DNA from: CAZGSN01 sp964371655
GTDB lineage: Bacteria > Desulfobacterota > Binatia > HRBIN30
DNA length: 31,337 nucleotides
Direction: 5' to 3'
Assembly: GCA_964371655.1 (NCBI GenBank)
Contig: CAYJOD010000077.1
Location: 1 to 31,337, forward strand
Shown: one piece after another, positions 17,509 through 25,607 of the stretch
Position numbering within the stretch: position 1 is the stretch's first letter
Layout: the number at the start of each line of letters is the position of its first letter
Made by a program: the position numbers and the translations under genes
The notes under the pieces: generated by a model
What the model was told of the DNA's origin: nothing
What the model saw: only the letters and a program-made list of their open reading frames with translations
Databases searched by the model: none

Positions 17509-18837
17509 CTACTGCTCCTCGACCGACAGCGTCAGAAAATGCGTCGCGCAGCTGATACACGGATCGTAGTTGCGGATCAGCCGCTCCGCTTGCAGGCCGG
17601 CTTCCTTATTCGGAAGCTTCAGCAGCGCCGGCGCGAGGCGCAGCAAGTCGCTCTCGATCTGCGCCTGGTTCTGGCTCGTCGGCGGAATGATCGTCGCCGT
17701 ACGGATCATGCCATCGGCGTCGGTCTCGTAGCGATGGTACAGAATACCCCGCGGCGCCTCGGTGATGGCGGCGCCGATGCCGGCGCGCGGCTCGTAGTCG
17801 ACGGTCGGCCGCGGCGGCGGCTCGTAGGCGGCGATCAGGCGCAGGGCTTCGTCGATGGCCAACAGGATCTCGAGAGCACGCACGACGATGCTCATGAACG
17901 GATTGCGGATCAGCTGCGGCCCGAGTCCGGTGGCCGCGGCGGCGTCGCGCACCAGCGCCGGAGCGACGTCATGGTTCAATGCCCAGCGTGCGATCGGACC
18001 GACCAGGTACGTCGCCGCGGCAGCTTCCGCCCCGGTCGCTAGGCGCCGCGATTGCAGCGCGTGCGAGTGCGGCACCTGGTACTCTTCGAAGTGTGTAGCG
18101 AAATCTTGGGGCGCGATGTCGAGGCCGCGGTTGGAAACCACGCGGCCTGCGTTCATCGGGTAGTGCACGCCGTCGCGTAGGGCGACGAGCTCATAGTCCA
18201 GCTCGAAGCTCGGGAACGACAGCGCCGATGTCCAGCGAATGAGATCGATCGCGGCGTCGCGCCCCCACGTCAGCTCGGCGCGGAGCGGCGCCAGCTCGTC
18301 GGCGCGGGGCACGCGGTAGAAGCCGCCGACGCGGACGTTGACCGGGTGCACCTCGCGCCCGCCGACGACACGCAGGATGCTGTTGCCGGCCTTCTTGATG
18401 CGCAGGCCGGCGCGCACCGTTTCGGCGTGGGCCGGGCTCGCTTCCGCCATCGCCAGAGCGCTGTCGAAGCCGAGAAAGTCGGGGGTGTGGAGCAGGAACA
18501 CGTGCAGCGCGTGACTCTCGATCCACTCGCCACAGTAGAGCAGCCGCCGCAACGCCACCAAGGGCGGCGGCAGCTCCACGCCAAAGATCCGTTCGACGGC
18601 ATGAACGGCCGACATCTGGTAGGCAATCGGGCAGATCCCGCAGATGCGCGCAGTGATGTCGGGTGCTTCGACGGCGGCGCGCCCGCGCAGCAAGGCTTCG
18701 TAGAAGCGCGGCGGTTCGTAGATCTGCAGCTCGACGCCGGTGACCTCGCCCTTGCAGGTGTGGATGGTCACGCCGCCCTCGCCTTCGACGCGCGCCAGCG
18801 TCTTGACCGCAATCGTGCGCGACCCGGACTTCTTCAC
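17509..18837 (-). CDS. hydA: Group 3b-type [NiFe] hydrogenase large (alpha) subunit
   Basis: 442 residues from the GTG at 18837, which overlaps the hydD stop (GTGA). The open frame extends upstream only as overlap with hydD. It holds the NiFe active site. N-terminal ligands are C66 and C69 in RICGIC. C-terminal ligands are C427 and C430 in DPCISCATH, with H433 marking the cleavage point. Nine residues follow (FLTLSVEEQ), to be removed by the protease encoded next door. Sequence and the BGDA gene set fit cytosolic NAD(P)-linked group 3b hydrogenases (sulfhydrogenases), which couple H2 with NADP(H). Some of these also reduce sulfur. There is no sign of an export signal or membrane anchor. Confidence 0.95.
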   Translation of the reverse strand: MKKSGSRTIAVKTLARVEGEGGVTIHTCKGEVTGVELQIYEPPRFYEALLRGRAAVEAPDITARICGICPIAYQMSAVHAVERIFGVELPPPLVALRRLLYCGEWIESHALHVFLLHTPDFLGFDSALAMAEASPAHAETVRAGLRIKKAGNSILRVVGGREVHPVNVRVGGFYRVPRADELAPLRAELTWGRDAAIDLIRWTSALSFPSFELDYELVALRDGVHYPMNAGRVVSNRGLDIAPQDFATHFEEYQVPHSHALQSRRLATGAEAAAATYLVGPIARWALNHDVAPALVRDAAAATGLGPQLIRNPFMSIVVRALEILLAIDEALRLIAAYEPPPRPTVDYEPRAGIGAAITEAPRGILYHRYETDADGMIRTATIIPPTSQNQAQIESDLLRLAPALLKLPNKEAGLQAERLIRNYDPCISCATHFLTLSVEEQ

Positions 18838-19607
18838 GTGTACTCTCGGAGCTCCGGCGCCCAGGCGTTGAAGGTGTGCAGCAACCGGCGGATGCTGGCC
18901 TCGTCCATCTGTTGCCGGCGCAGCTGAGCGACGAGCGCGGCCAGGTTCGGATTCTTCGCTGGGCCGTAGCATCCGTAGCAGCCACGATCGTAGCTCGGGC
19001 AGATAGCGCCACAACCGGCGTGGGTGATCGGCCCCAGGCAGGTCACGCCGTGCGCGACGGTGACGCAGACGGCGCCCGAGCGCTTGCACTCGATACACAC
19101 GGAGTGATTCGGAAGCGCCGGCGTGGCGCCTGCAAGCAGCGCCGTGAGGACGGCGAGTAGTTGCTGTTTGTTGATTGGACAGCCGCGCAACTCGAAGTCC
19201 ACCCGCACGAAGTCCGAAATCGGGTTCGACACCGCGAGGGTGTGGATGTAGCTCGGTTGGGCGTAAACCGCAGCGCAAAACTCGTCGACGTCGGCGAAGT
19301 TGCGCAGCGCCTGAATTCCACCGGCCGTGGCGCAGGCGCCGATCGTCACCAGGGTTCGCGTCCGCCTCCGTACATCGTGAATCTGCGCCAGCTGCGCGGG
19401 CGCGCTGATGGAGCCCTCCACCAGGGCCACGTCGAATCTGCCGCGCAGCGCCCGCGTCGATGCCTCCGGAAAATATCCAATCTCGACAGCCGCGGAGATC
19501 GCCAGTAGCTCATCTTCGCAATCCAAGAGGCTCAGCTGGCATCCGGAGCAGGACGCGAACTTGAACACGCCGAGTCGTTTCTTGCGAACGCGGTGGCGCA
19601 CCGTCAC
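18834..19607 (-). CDS. hydD: Group 3b-type [NiFe] hydrogenase small (delta) subunit
   Basis: 257 residues from the GTG at 19607, giving a 4-bp GTGA overlap with hydG; a second GTG at 19601 is possible. It carries the Fe-S chain from the NiFe site to the electron-input module. The proximal-cluster motif CSGCQLSLLD is near the N-terminus, followed by GACATAGG and GCPI. The C-terminal half has at least ten cysteines (CIECKRSGAVC, CLGPITHAGCGAIC, CYGCYGP) for further clusters. It has no Tat signal, so the enzyme is cytoplasmic. Confidence 0.95.
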   Translation of the reverse strand: MTVRHRVRKKRLGVFKFASCSGCQLSLLDCEDELLAISAAVEIGYFPEASTRALRGRFDVALVEGSISAPAQLAQIHDVRRRTRTLVTIGACATAGGIQALRNFADVDEFCAAVYAQPSYIHTLAVSNPISDFVRVDFELRGCPINKQQLLAVLTALLAGATPALPNHSVCIECKRSGAVCVTVAHGVTCLGPITHAGCGAICPSYDRGCYGCYGPAKNPNLAALVAQLRRQQMDEASIRRLLHTFNAWAPELREYT

Positions 19608-20497
19608 ACCTCGCGCAGGTGCATCCAGGGGTGCACGCGGTCGTAGCGAAACACCGGCCCATCCATGCACACGAACTCGGGACCAAACTGACAATGGCCG
19701 CACACGCCGACCGCGCACTGCATGTTGCGTTCGAGCGAGACGTAGATGCGGTGGGCGGCGACGCCGAGCCGCTGCAGCTCGCGGGTCGCGAAGCGCATCA
19801 TGATCTCGGGCCCGCACACGAAGGCAACGGCGCGGACAGCATCGATCTGCGCGGTCCCCAGCAGCGACGTCACGACGCCGATGCGATGCCGCCAGGTTCG
19901 ATCGCCACGGTCGGCGGTGAGCTCGACGCGTACGCCGCTACGCTTCCAGCGCGTCATCTCGCGCTTGTAGACAACGTCCGCCGGCGTGCGCGCGCCATGG
20001 ACCACGAGCAGGCGTCCATACGCGTCACGCTGCTTCAGACAGGCGAGAAGCAGGGGGCGCAGCGACACAATCCCGAGGCCACCGCTGACGATGACGACAT
20101 CTTGGCCCGCCGCTTCCGCGAGCGGCCAGGGGTTGCCAAAGGGTCCGCGCACGCCGAGGGCATCGCCCTTGTGCAATTCGACGAGCGCGCGGGTCACCGC
20201 GCCGACGGCGCGGATCGTGTGCACGATCACGTCGGTTTTTGCCGGGTCGCCGCTGATCGAGAGCGGCACCTCGCCGACGCCGAAGGCGTACAGCATGTTG
20301 AACTGACCCGGGAGAAATCCCATGCGCGCCCATCCGGGTGGAGCTTCGATTTCCAGGGTCCACGTGTCGCGAGTCTGGCGCCGTACCTGTCGAACCTGCA
20401 CCACGTCGGGACGCAAGCTCGCGATCGGCCGAGCCGGGTCCTGGTGAGAGGGCGACTGTGCGCCCGCTGTCCCGTCGCCTTGCAGATGCATGGTCAC
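19604..20497 (-). CDS. hydG: Hydrogenase FAD/NAD(P)-binding (gamma) subunit
   Basis: 297 residues, GTG start overlapping the previous stop (GTGA); an ATG at 20491 is an alternative. It is a ferredoxin-NADP reductase/PyrK-like flavoprotein exchanging electrons with NAD(P)H. The FAD domain (about 35-130) has FLPGQF and VRGPFGNPW. The nucleotide-binding part has IVSGGLGIVSLRPL and the closing CGPEIMM. C261, C266, C269 and C277 form the [2Fe-2S] set at the C-terminus. The NAD versus NADP preference cannot be settled by eye. Confidence 0.95.
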   Translation of the reverse strand: MTMHLQGDGTAGAQSPSHQDPARPIASLRPDVVQVRQVRRQTRDTWTLEIEAPPGWARMGFLPGQFNMLYAFGVGEVPLSISGDPAKTDVIVHTIRAVGAVTRALVELHKGDALGVRGPFGNPWPLAEAAGQDVVIVSGGLGIVSLRPLLLACLKQRDAYGRLLVVHGARTPADVVYKREMTRWKRSGVRVELTADRGDRTWRHRIGVVTSLLGTAQIDAVRAVAFVCGPEIMMRFATRELQRLGVAAHRIYVSLERNMQCAVGVCGHCQFGPEFVCMDGPVFRYDRVHPWMHLREV

Positions 20498-20952
20498 TCG
20501 TAGAGATCGAGCAGTTGGACGCGTGCGACGGTGAGCCGCTCGGTCATGACGCGCACGAGGCGCAGCAGGATCTGGTAGCCGAGATCGTGATGGCTCTCGC
20601 AGCGCTCGCGCAGGGCGCGGGCGTCGAGGACGAAGGCTTCGACGTCATCGATGGCGCGCGCGTCGAACTGCCATTGATAGGGAGGGATGAGCCAGGACCA
20701 GCCGAGGATCTCACCGGCGCCGAGGGTTTGAATCGGCACCACCCCTTTGCTGGCCGAATGAATCTCGACGGCGACGTGGCCGGTGTTGATCAGGAAGAAC
20801 GAGCTCACGCGCGCACCCTCTCGTGACAAGTAGTTACCGGCGGGGAAGCACGCGTGTAGGGCGCAGCCGGCGAGGCTGCGCAGATGAGCGTGGCTGAGTC
20901 CTTCCAGAAATGGGTGGCGTTCGAGCTCGTCGGCAAGCTCCGAATGGGTCAT
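20494..20952 (-). CDS. Stand-alone cNMP-binding-fold protein inside hydrogenase operon
   Basis: 152 residues from the ATG at 20952, which overlaps the hydB stop (ATGA); its own stop overlaps hydG (GTGA). It is a single CRP-type cyclic-nucleotide-binding barrel (about 10-115) plus a C-terminal helix. There is no helix-turn-helix, so it is not a DNA-binding regulator. The phosphate-binding cassette begins with GE (80-81), but the usual Arg-Ser/Ala is replaced by YQWQFDA (92-98), so canonical cAMP binding is doubtful. Its position between two subunit genes with 4-bp overlaps on both sides suggests a stoichiometric accessory or regulatory subunit that senses a ligand and acts on the enzyme directly. 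That role is inference. Confidence 0.85.
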   Translation of the reverse strand: MTHSELADELERHPFLEGLSHAHLRSLAGCALHACFPAGNYLSREGARVSSFFLINTGHVAVEIHSASKGVVPIQTLGAGEILGWSWLIPPYQWQFDARAIDDVEAFVLDARALRERCESHHDLGYQILLRLVRVMTERLTVARVQLLDLYE

Positions 20953-22100
20953 GGAATCGCCTCCTTGCCTGCAGCCGTGGCCATCGCAATGGCCGCGACC
21001 TCCTGGGTGACGTCGATGCCGACCGGGCACCAGGTGATACAGCGCCCACACCCAACGCATCCGGAGGTACCGAACTGATCATGCCACGAAGCAAATTTGT
21101 GGGTCAGCCATTGGCGATATCGGGCTCGGATCGAGACGCGGAAATTGCCACCGTGAACGGCGGCGAACTCCGGGGTGAAGCACGAGTCCCAGTTGCGTTC
21201 GCGCGTCGCCGTCTTGAGGTCGAGACTGGTCGCGTCAGTGACGCTGGAGCAGAAGCAGGTCGGGCACACCATGGTGCAGTTGGCGCACGCCAGGCAACGC
21301 GCGGCGACGTCGTCCCAGCGTGGATGTTCTTGGTTTTCGTGCAACAGGTTGCACACGTGAGCGGCATCAAGGCTGCGACGCATTGATTCGGAGGCGCCTT
21401 GGACGCCCCGACGTGCGCTCTCCACTTGCCCGGCAGCGGCAGGCTGCAGACGCAAGCGCTGCTGCAGCAGCTCGCCGTCGGGGCTGGCGCTGCGGAGCAC
21501 AAAGCCGTCCTCGATCTCGGCAAGGACAAGATCACAGGCCGGCTCGATGGCCACCGCGGGACCGGTGCCCATCGACGTGCAGAAGCACGTGGCACCGGCA
21601 ACCGTGCATTCGACGGCGATCAGGCGCAGGCGCTGGCGCGCCGCGGCGTAGTAGGGGTCGGGCACGCCGCCGCGGCGCAGGAATACCTCGTCTTGGATCG
21701 CGATTGCGTGCAGCTCGCAGGCCCGCACACCGAGGAAGGCCCGGCGCGGCGGTTCGGGGCTGCCGTCTTGAACGGCAAAGCCGCCGCCGCGGCCCTCGCG
21801 CTGCGCTTGCCACAGCCGCAGCGACGGCGGGAACAGGTAGCGCTTCCAGGAATGCGGGCCGACGGCGTAACCGAAATAGGCGGCGTCGGTGCGAGGTTCG
21901 ACGCGGTAGGTCCCCGCGGATTGAACATCGGTCCACCCAATCGGAAGCTGCGCCGCGGCTGTTAGCGGCGCATAGACGATGACCCCGTGATCGAGCTGCG
22001 GGCCGATGACTTCAAAGCCATCAACCCGCAACAGATCGAGCAACGCGTCGAGCCGGAGCTTCGGCAGGAAGAAAAATGCGGTCGAAGGTTCGGAGCTCAA
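20949..22100 (-). CDS. hydB: Hydrogenase/sulfhydrogenase Fe-S (beta) subunit
   Basis: 383 residues. The only plausible start is TTG at 22100: an in-frame stop lies 15 bases upstream, and the family N-terminus (FFFLPKLRLDALLDLL) begins right after. A GAGGGTGG ribosome site is about 10 nt away. It is a 4Fe-4S dicluster protein that passes electrons between HydD and HydG and is linked to sulfur reduction in archaeal homologues. Cluster motifs are CLACANCTMVCP and CVGCGRCITWCP. Further cysteines (CTVAGATCFC, CFC) precede them. It is the first gene of the eleven-gene block, with the promoter expected in 22101-22198. Confidence 0.94.
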   Translation of the reverse strand: MSSEPSTAFFFLPKLRLDALLDLLRVDGFEVIGPQLDHGVIVYAPLTAAAQLPIGWTDVQSAGTYRVEPRTDAAYFGYAVGPHSWKRYLFPPSLRLWQAQREGRGGGFAVQDGSPEPPRRAFLGVRACELHAIAIQDEVFLRRGGVPDPYYAAARQRLRLIAVECTVAGATCFCTSMGTGPAVAIEPACDLVLAEIEDGFVLRSASPDGELLQQRLRLQPAAAGQVESARRGVQGASESMRRSLDAAHVCNLLHENQEHPRWDDVAARCLACANCTMVCPTCFCSSVTDATSLDLKTATRERNWDSCFTPEFAAVHGGNFRVSIRARYRQWLTHKFASWHDQFGTSGCVGCGRCITWCPVGIDVTQEVAAIAMATAAGKEAIP

Positions 22101-22198
22101 ACGTTGGTACCACCCTCAGTACCGCTCCCCGGAGCTTCGTGCCCACGCATCGGGCCTGGGTCCGGAATCCTCTCCCGATGAGAGCGTCGATAGATCCG

Positions 22199-22300
22199 AA
22201 TGGAAAACAGGAAACGGGAAACCGGAAACCGAAAACTGGGCAATGCTTACGCAGAACGACCGGTTTTCCATTTTCGGTTTCCGGTTTCCCGTTTTCCGTT
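22199..22300. repeat. Long palindrome, GAAAACCGG family, upstream of hydB
   Basis: The left arm (22199-22239) and right arm (22260-22300) are nearly perfectly complementary runs of ggaaacc/ggtttcc units; the ~20-nt loop differs from the other two copies. It lies between the hydB start and the barrel gene's terminator, about 100 bp upstream of hydB. It is the third member of this family, and all three lie within or at the edge of the hydrogenase block. Confidence 0.88.
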
Positions 22301-22346
22301 CTCCGAGCGACGGCCGGTTACGTAGAAGATTGACCGTCCCTGATAC

Positions 22347-22372
22347 GGGCGGCCCCAGGTCTGGGGCCGCCC
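22347..22372 (-). terminator. Perfect 11-bp GC hairpin after the barrel gene
   Basis: gggcggcccca (22347-22357) pairs perfectly with tggggccgccc (22362-22372), 4-nt loop, 10 bp beyond the stop of the minus-strand gene at 22383. The position suits an intrinsic terminator for that gene. The pyrimidine tail (ttcctctt) is, however, on the plus-strand side, so termination in the minus direction would rely on the stem alone. Confidence 0.65.
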
Positions 22373-22382
22373 TTCCTCTTGG

Positions 22383-24203
22383 CTAGAACTGATACGTCAA
22401 TTTCAATCCCGTTTCGGAACGGCCACGGTTGATGCCGCCGATGCCCCACGCTTCGAATACCGGCCGGTCGGTCGTGTTGATGAAGTACTTTTGCGAGAAC
22501 TGAAGGATCAAGTCATTGCTGTAGTAGTAGTCGAGCGTCCACAGCACTTCCTGATTGTACTTGTTGACCGGGTCGAGCACGTAGACCAGCAACGGCACCA
22601 GCTTGCCGCCGCTATAAAATGTCGTCGCCGCCAGAGTGACCAACGCTTCCCAGTCGCGAACTCGGTCGACGTAGACTTGGTTCGCCGGCGGGGTTCCGGC
22701 GATCCCCGACGATTGGAAGCCACTGGTCGCGAATTGACCGCGCAGGCCACTGCCCTGGCCGCTGCGTACGCACGGCAGAGATTCTCTTGGGTTGTTGCAG
22801 GCCATGTCCGGGTTGTTGAGCAGGTAGTGCCAGAAGAATTGTCCGAGCAGCAAGATGGTTGTGTTCTTGTTCAGGAGGCGAATCCAGGTGGGCCGATCGT
22901 AGGCGATCATTCCCTTCCACATGTCGTGTTTGGTGACACCGTAAATGTCGTTGCTGAGGAGCTTGTACGTTACCTTGAGCGCCGTGTCGCTCGTATTCGG
23001 CTTCTCATATTGTTTGCTGGTGTCGTTGAAGGGCACGCCCATCTCGTAAATGGTCTCGGCGCGGAACACCCCCTGCGTGTAGTCATCGTCGGAGTAATTG
23101 ACCGACAGGCCACCGACGTGAACGTACGGGGATACTGCGACGATCGGCATCTCACCGCGGCGCAGAGCCGCCAAGGATTCGGTCGCATTCGTCACCGCCG
23201 AGAACGACGCGGCGTTGGTGCCGTCGTCACCGGCCCAACGCTGATAGAAATAGTTCAAGGTGAACTGAATGCCCTGCGGGGTGACGGCGTTGAAGCGGAC
23301 ACCGACTTGGCTGTTATCGGCGGGAGTGCGGCTGTAGTCGCCCTGCGAGAACAGCTTGGTGCCGTGGTAAAGAGGACCGACGTAGCCCGCCGGGCGGAGC
23401 CCCGTATTCACGAAGAGCTGCGTATTCAGGCCGCGGGCGGGGGTGCCGGCGCCGGGGGTGCCGCGGGGGTCATTGAAGGGATCGACGATCGGAGCGCTCC
23501 ATGGCCTCGGCAGGAAGTCTTTTTTGGCCGGAGCCCAATCACCGGGATTCCAATACGCTTCAACGAACGCGTTGGAGAGGGGGCCGATCGTGTTGAGATC
23601 CCACAACCCCTTGATCATCCAGTTGGGCGTTCGCAGCTCGTCCCACGACTCCTGCTGCAGGTGCCAGGAAAAATCGAGCGAGTTGGTGCGATCGAGCATG
23701 CGGAAGTTGTCGGTCTCACCCCATACGACCTGCTGCCGTCCGGCGCGGAAGCTCAGCGGCAGATCTTTCAGAGCGAAGTCGATGTAGGCTTCGCGCAACC
23801 GGTTTTCGAAGCGGTCCTCGGCGCGGTTAGCGATCGTGTCGAGACGTTGCGAGATCGGATTCCCCCAGATGTCCTTCTGCGAGAATCCCGGAGTCAGGTC
23901 GTAGACGCTGTCGTAGACGCCGCGATAGAGCAGAAACAACTTGCCCCGTTTGATGAACCCGAGGTCGTACTTGTCGATCAGCTTGCCCTTGTCGATGAGC
24001 TGATAGTCGACGCGGATCTTGGCGGTGTTGCGCTGCTGGACAAAATCCCACTTGTCGACATCGCGGCTGCGGAATTCGTTTTGTGCCGAGACGTTGCCGG
24101 AGATTTCCAGCGCCCCATAGCGCGGCAATCCGTACGCCGGCGTGCCGACGAGGACCGCGAGTAAGAACGCCACTCGAAATAGGTTGGTCTGACGTTGTAC
24201 CAT
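22383..24203 (-). CDS. DUF1302-like outer-membrane beta-barrel protein
   Basis: 606 residues. The signal peptide is about 1-25 (Leu/Val core ending TPAYG). The mature part is rich in alternating aromatic/polar strands (for example LSFRAGRQQVVWGETDNF, GIQFTLNYFYQRW) and ends LKLTYQF with the terminal Phe typical of outer-membrane barrels. RQQVVWGE with an N-terminal DLGFIKRG segment is the style of DUF1302 proteins, usually found in gamma- and deltaproteobacteria and often with DUF1329 partners. No DUF1329 gene is here. Likely a porin or transporter for hydrophobic substrates; the substrate is unknown. A GGGAGGTGG ribosome site precedes the ATG. Confidence 0.82.
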   Translation of the reverse strand: MVQRQTNLFRVAFLLAVLVGTPAYGLPRYGALEISGNVSAQNEFRSRDVDKWDFVQQRNTAKIRVDYQLIDKGKLIDKYDLGFIKRGKLFLLYRGVYDSVYDLTPGFSQKDIWGNPISQRLDTIANRAEDRFENRLREAYIDFALKDLPLSFRAGRQQVVWGETDNFRMLDRTNSLDFSWHLQQESWDELRTPNWMIKGLWDLNTIGPLSNAFVEAYWNPGDWAPAKKDFLPRPWSAPIVDPFNDPRGTPGAGTPARGLNTQLFVNTGLRPAGYVGPLYHGTKLFSQGDYSRTPADNSQVGVRFNAVTPQGIQFTLNYFYQRWAGDDGTNAASFSAVTNATESLAALRRGEMPIVAVSPYVHVGGLSVNYSDDDYTQGVFRAETIYEMGVPFNDTSKQYEKPNTSDTALKVTYKLLSNDIYGVTKHDMWKGMIAYDRPTWIRLLNKNTTILLLGQFFWHYLLNNPDMACNNPRESLPCVRSGQGSGLRGQFATSGFQSSGIAGTPPANQVYVDRVRDWEALVTLAATTFYSGGKLVPLLVYVLDPVNKYNQEVLWTLDYYYSNDLILQFSQKYFINTTDRPVFEAWGIGGINRGRSETGLKLTYQF

Positions 24204-24305
24204 CGCTCCACCTCCCTTAAGGCGACTAGATTGCTCGCTGTGCGCGGTTACGACAAGCGCATCCCCCCAACAGGCCCGCTTGATCGTGTTGAAGTTTCAA
24301 GGTCG

Positions 24306-24740
24306 TCACCGCCGCCGCCGCGGACGTGGCCGCACCGTCAGCACCGGGCACGCCGCCGTGCGCACGACGCGATCGGTCACGCTTCCAAGGAGAAGATGCG
24401 ACAAGCCGGTGCGCCCATGGGTTGCCATGAGGATCAGGTCGACCTTGAGTTTCTTCGCCGTGGCGACGATCTCTACGTAGGGAGTGCCACGTTGCACCAA
24501 GATGCGACTCTTGAGCTGGGACTTGCTGACGCGGCGTTCGAGCTCGACCAGCTCGGCGCGGCCGCGGCGTTGCTGCTCCTCGAGTAGCAAACCCAGATCC
24601 CCGGCGTGGTACAGCGGCTCGACGACGAAGAGGAGGACGAGCTCGGCTTTGAACGGCTTCGCAAAGTCGATGGCGAAATCAAGAGCCTGACCCGAAGCCT
24701 CGGAAAGATCGATCGGTACCAGGATTCGTTTGATCGCCAT
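24306..24740 (-). CDS. Universal stress protein (UspA family)
   Basis: 144 residues from the ATG at 24740, chosen because GGAGGAGG lies 7 nt upstream and the family start (MAIKRILVPIDLSE) follows. The ATP-binding type is indicated by D11 and the motif GRTGLSHLLLGS (G-x2-G-x9-G-S). It is a cytoplasmic dimer with a stress or energy-status role. A sigma-54-like promoter lies ~35 nt before the gene, suggesting regulated expression. Single gene, no visible operon partner. Confidence 0.94.
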   Translation of the reverse strand: MAIKRILVPIDLSEASGQALDFAIDFAKPFKAELVLLFVVEPLYHAGDLGLLLEEQQRRGRAELVELERRVSKSQLKSRILVQRGTPYVEIVATAKKLKVDLILMATHGRTGLSHLLLGSVTDRVVRTAACPVLTVRPRPRRRR

Positions 24741-24786
24741 GGTGTGCCTCCTCCGTCTAGCCGCAATGCCGCTGAATGCCGCACTT

Positions 24787-24803
24787 TGCAAGTGCCCGGC
24801 CAA
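24787..24803 (-). promoter_or_regulatory. Sigma-54 (-24/-12)-like promoter for the UspA gene
   Basis: Read on the minus strand the site is TTGGCCGGGCACTTGCA. It matches YTGGCAC-N5-TTGCW at all positions except the A and C after TGGC, with exactly 10 bp between the GG and GC dinucleotides. It predicts a transcript start near 24776 and a ~36-nt leader containing the strong ribosome site. It overlaps a near-palindrome (gcactttgcaagtgc, 24781-24795). Confidence 0.5.
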
Positions 24804-24910
24804 TATCTGGCGGACTGACCGCGAGCACCGCGGTGACGCGTCATCATCCCATTCCTGCGAAGGTCACCACCACCACGTATTGAAACTCGGACCATGGCAG
24901 CGGGAGACGA

Positions 24911-25035
24911 GCTTGTGCTCGCAAACTCGTTAGGGTCAAAGGGATCGAGGAACAAAGGGCCTGAGGGAAGAGATGCTCATGATCGGTCTCTCTTCCATTT
25001 GACCCTGAACCCTGTGTCCCTCGGTCCCTTTGTGC
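24911..25035. repeat. Long palindrome, aaagggac family, copy 1
   Basis: The left arm (24933-24972, caaagggatcgaggaacaaa units) pairs with the right arm (24988-25030, tccctcggtccctttg). It shares flank (gctcgcaaact), arms and centre (gagatgct...ggtc...ctcttcc) with the copy at 25488-25604. The two copies bracket the ABM-fold gene in direct orientation. The rest of the 391-bp gap holds the UspA promoter and the ABM leader; no further gene is seen. Confidence 0.85.
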
Positions 25036-25092
25036 ACCTTGCGAGATGTCAGATCAGCCGATTGACTTCAAGGATGCGGGCTGTAGCGTGCG

Positions 25093-25117
25093 CTGGATGG
25101 CAGCTCAGCGCATCCAG
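25093..25117 (+). promoter_or_regulatory. Alternative leader hairpins abutting the ABM ribosome site
   Basis: ctggatg (25093-25099) pairs with catccag (25111-25117), ending exactly at the Shine-Dalgarno (aggagg, 25117-25122). An exclusive alternative stem is gcgctg (25090-25095) with cagcgc (25106-25111). Two competing stems beside a ribosome site could control translation, but may be chance. Confidence 0.3.
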
Positions 25118-25131
25118 AGGAGGATTGAAAC

Positions 25132-25482
25132 GTGTTCGTCGTAACCAATCGAATCCCGGTGGCCAAGGGTCATGAAGAAGACTTCGAAAACCGCTTCCGC
25201 CACCGTGCCCATCTGATCGACCAGTCACCCGGCTTCGTCAAGAATCTCATCCTGCGTCCGGTGCAACGGCGCTTCAGTCACCAATCGGGGCAATGGGAAG
25301 AGAGCACAGAACAGGGGTACTATCTCGTGCAGACCTACTGGGAGAGCGAGGAAGCGTTCTGGAACTGGACGAAGAGCGACTCGTTTCGCAGCGCACACAG
25401 CAACCGCCCTCCGGCGGAAATGTTTGCCGGCCCCAACGTATTGGAGATCCACGAAATCGCGCAGACGACGGAGAGAGCTTAG
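25132..25482 (+). CDS. ABM-fold (HmoB/IsdG-like) monooxygenase-family protein
   Basis: 116 residues, GTG start with AGGAGG 9 nt upstream. It is a single ferredoxin-like alpha+beta antibiotic-biosynthesis-monooxygenase domain: strand FVVTNRIPVAKG, helix ending HRAHLIDQSPGF, then LVQTYWESEEAFWNW typical of the family. The family includes haem-degrading monooxygenases (IsdG/HmoB) and cofactor-free oxygenases. The N-terminal (F)VVTNRI and the WxSEEAFxxW element lean to the HmoB/haem side, but catalytic identity cannot be fixed by eye. It sits between two copies of the same long palindrome family. Confidence 0.82.
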   Translation: MFVVTNRIPVAKGHEEDFENRFRHRAHLIDQSPGFVKNLILRPVQRRFSHQSGQWEESTEQGYYLVQTYWESEEAFWNWTKSDSFRSAHSNRPPAEMFAGPNVLEIHEIAQTTERA

Positions 25483-25487
25483 GTCGC

Positions 25488-25604
25488 GCTACGCTCGCGA
25501 ACTGTGTAGGGGTGAAGGGATCGAGGGACAAAGGGACAGAGGGGGAGATGCTGACGGTCGCTCTTCCCTTTGTCCCTGACCCCTTTGTCCCTCGGTCCCT
25601 TCAC
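25488..25604. repeat. Long palindrome, aaagggac family, copy 2
   Basis: The left arm (25511-25547, gaagggatcgagggacaaag) pairs almost perfectly with the right arm (25561-25604, ctttgtccctcggtccctt). It fills the gap between the convergent ABM and peroxidase genes and ends 3 bp before the peroxidase stop. Here it is well placed to act as a bidirectional terminator. Confidence 0.87.
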
Positions 25605-25607
25605 GCG

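Noticed and set aside
17509..19278. A longer 589-residue form of the hydrogenase large subunit
   Set aside because: The extra N-terminal part is simply hydD read in another frame; the GTG overlapping the hydD stop gives the normal family length and start.
20494..21060. A longer 188-residue form of the cNMP-fold protein
   Set aside because: The extension overlaps the hydB 3' end; the ATG at 20952 with the ATGA overlap matches the other junctions in the operon.
22491..24164. A 557-codon plus-strand open frame opposite the outer-membrane barrel gene
   Set aside because: The minus-strand frame has a signal peptide, barrel strands and a ribosome site; the opposite frame has no recognisable domain.
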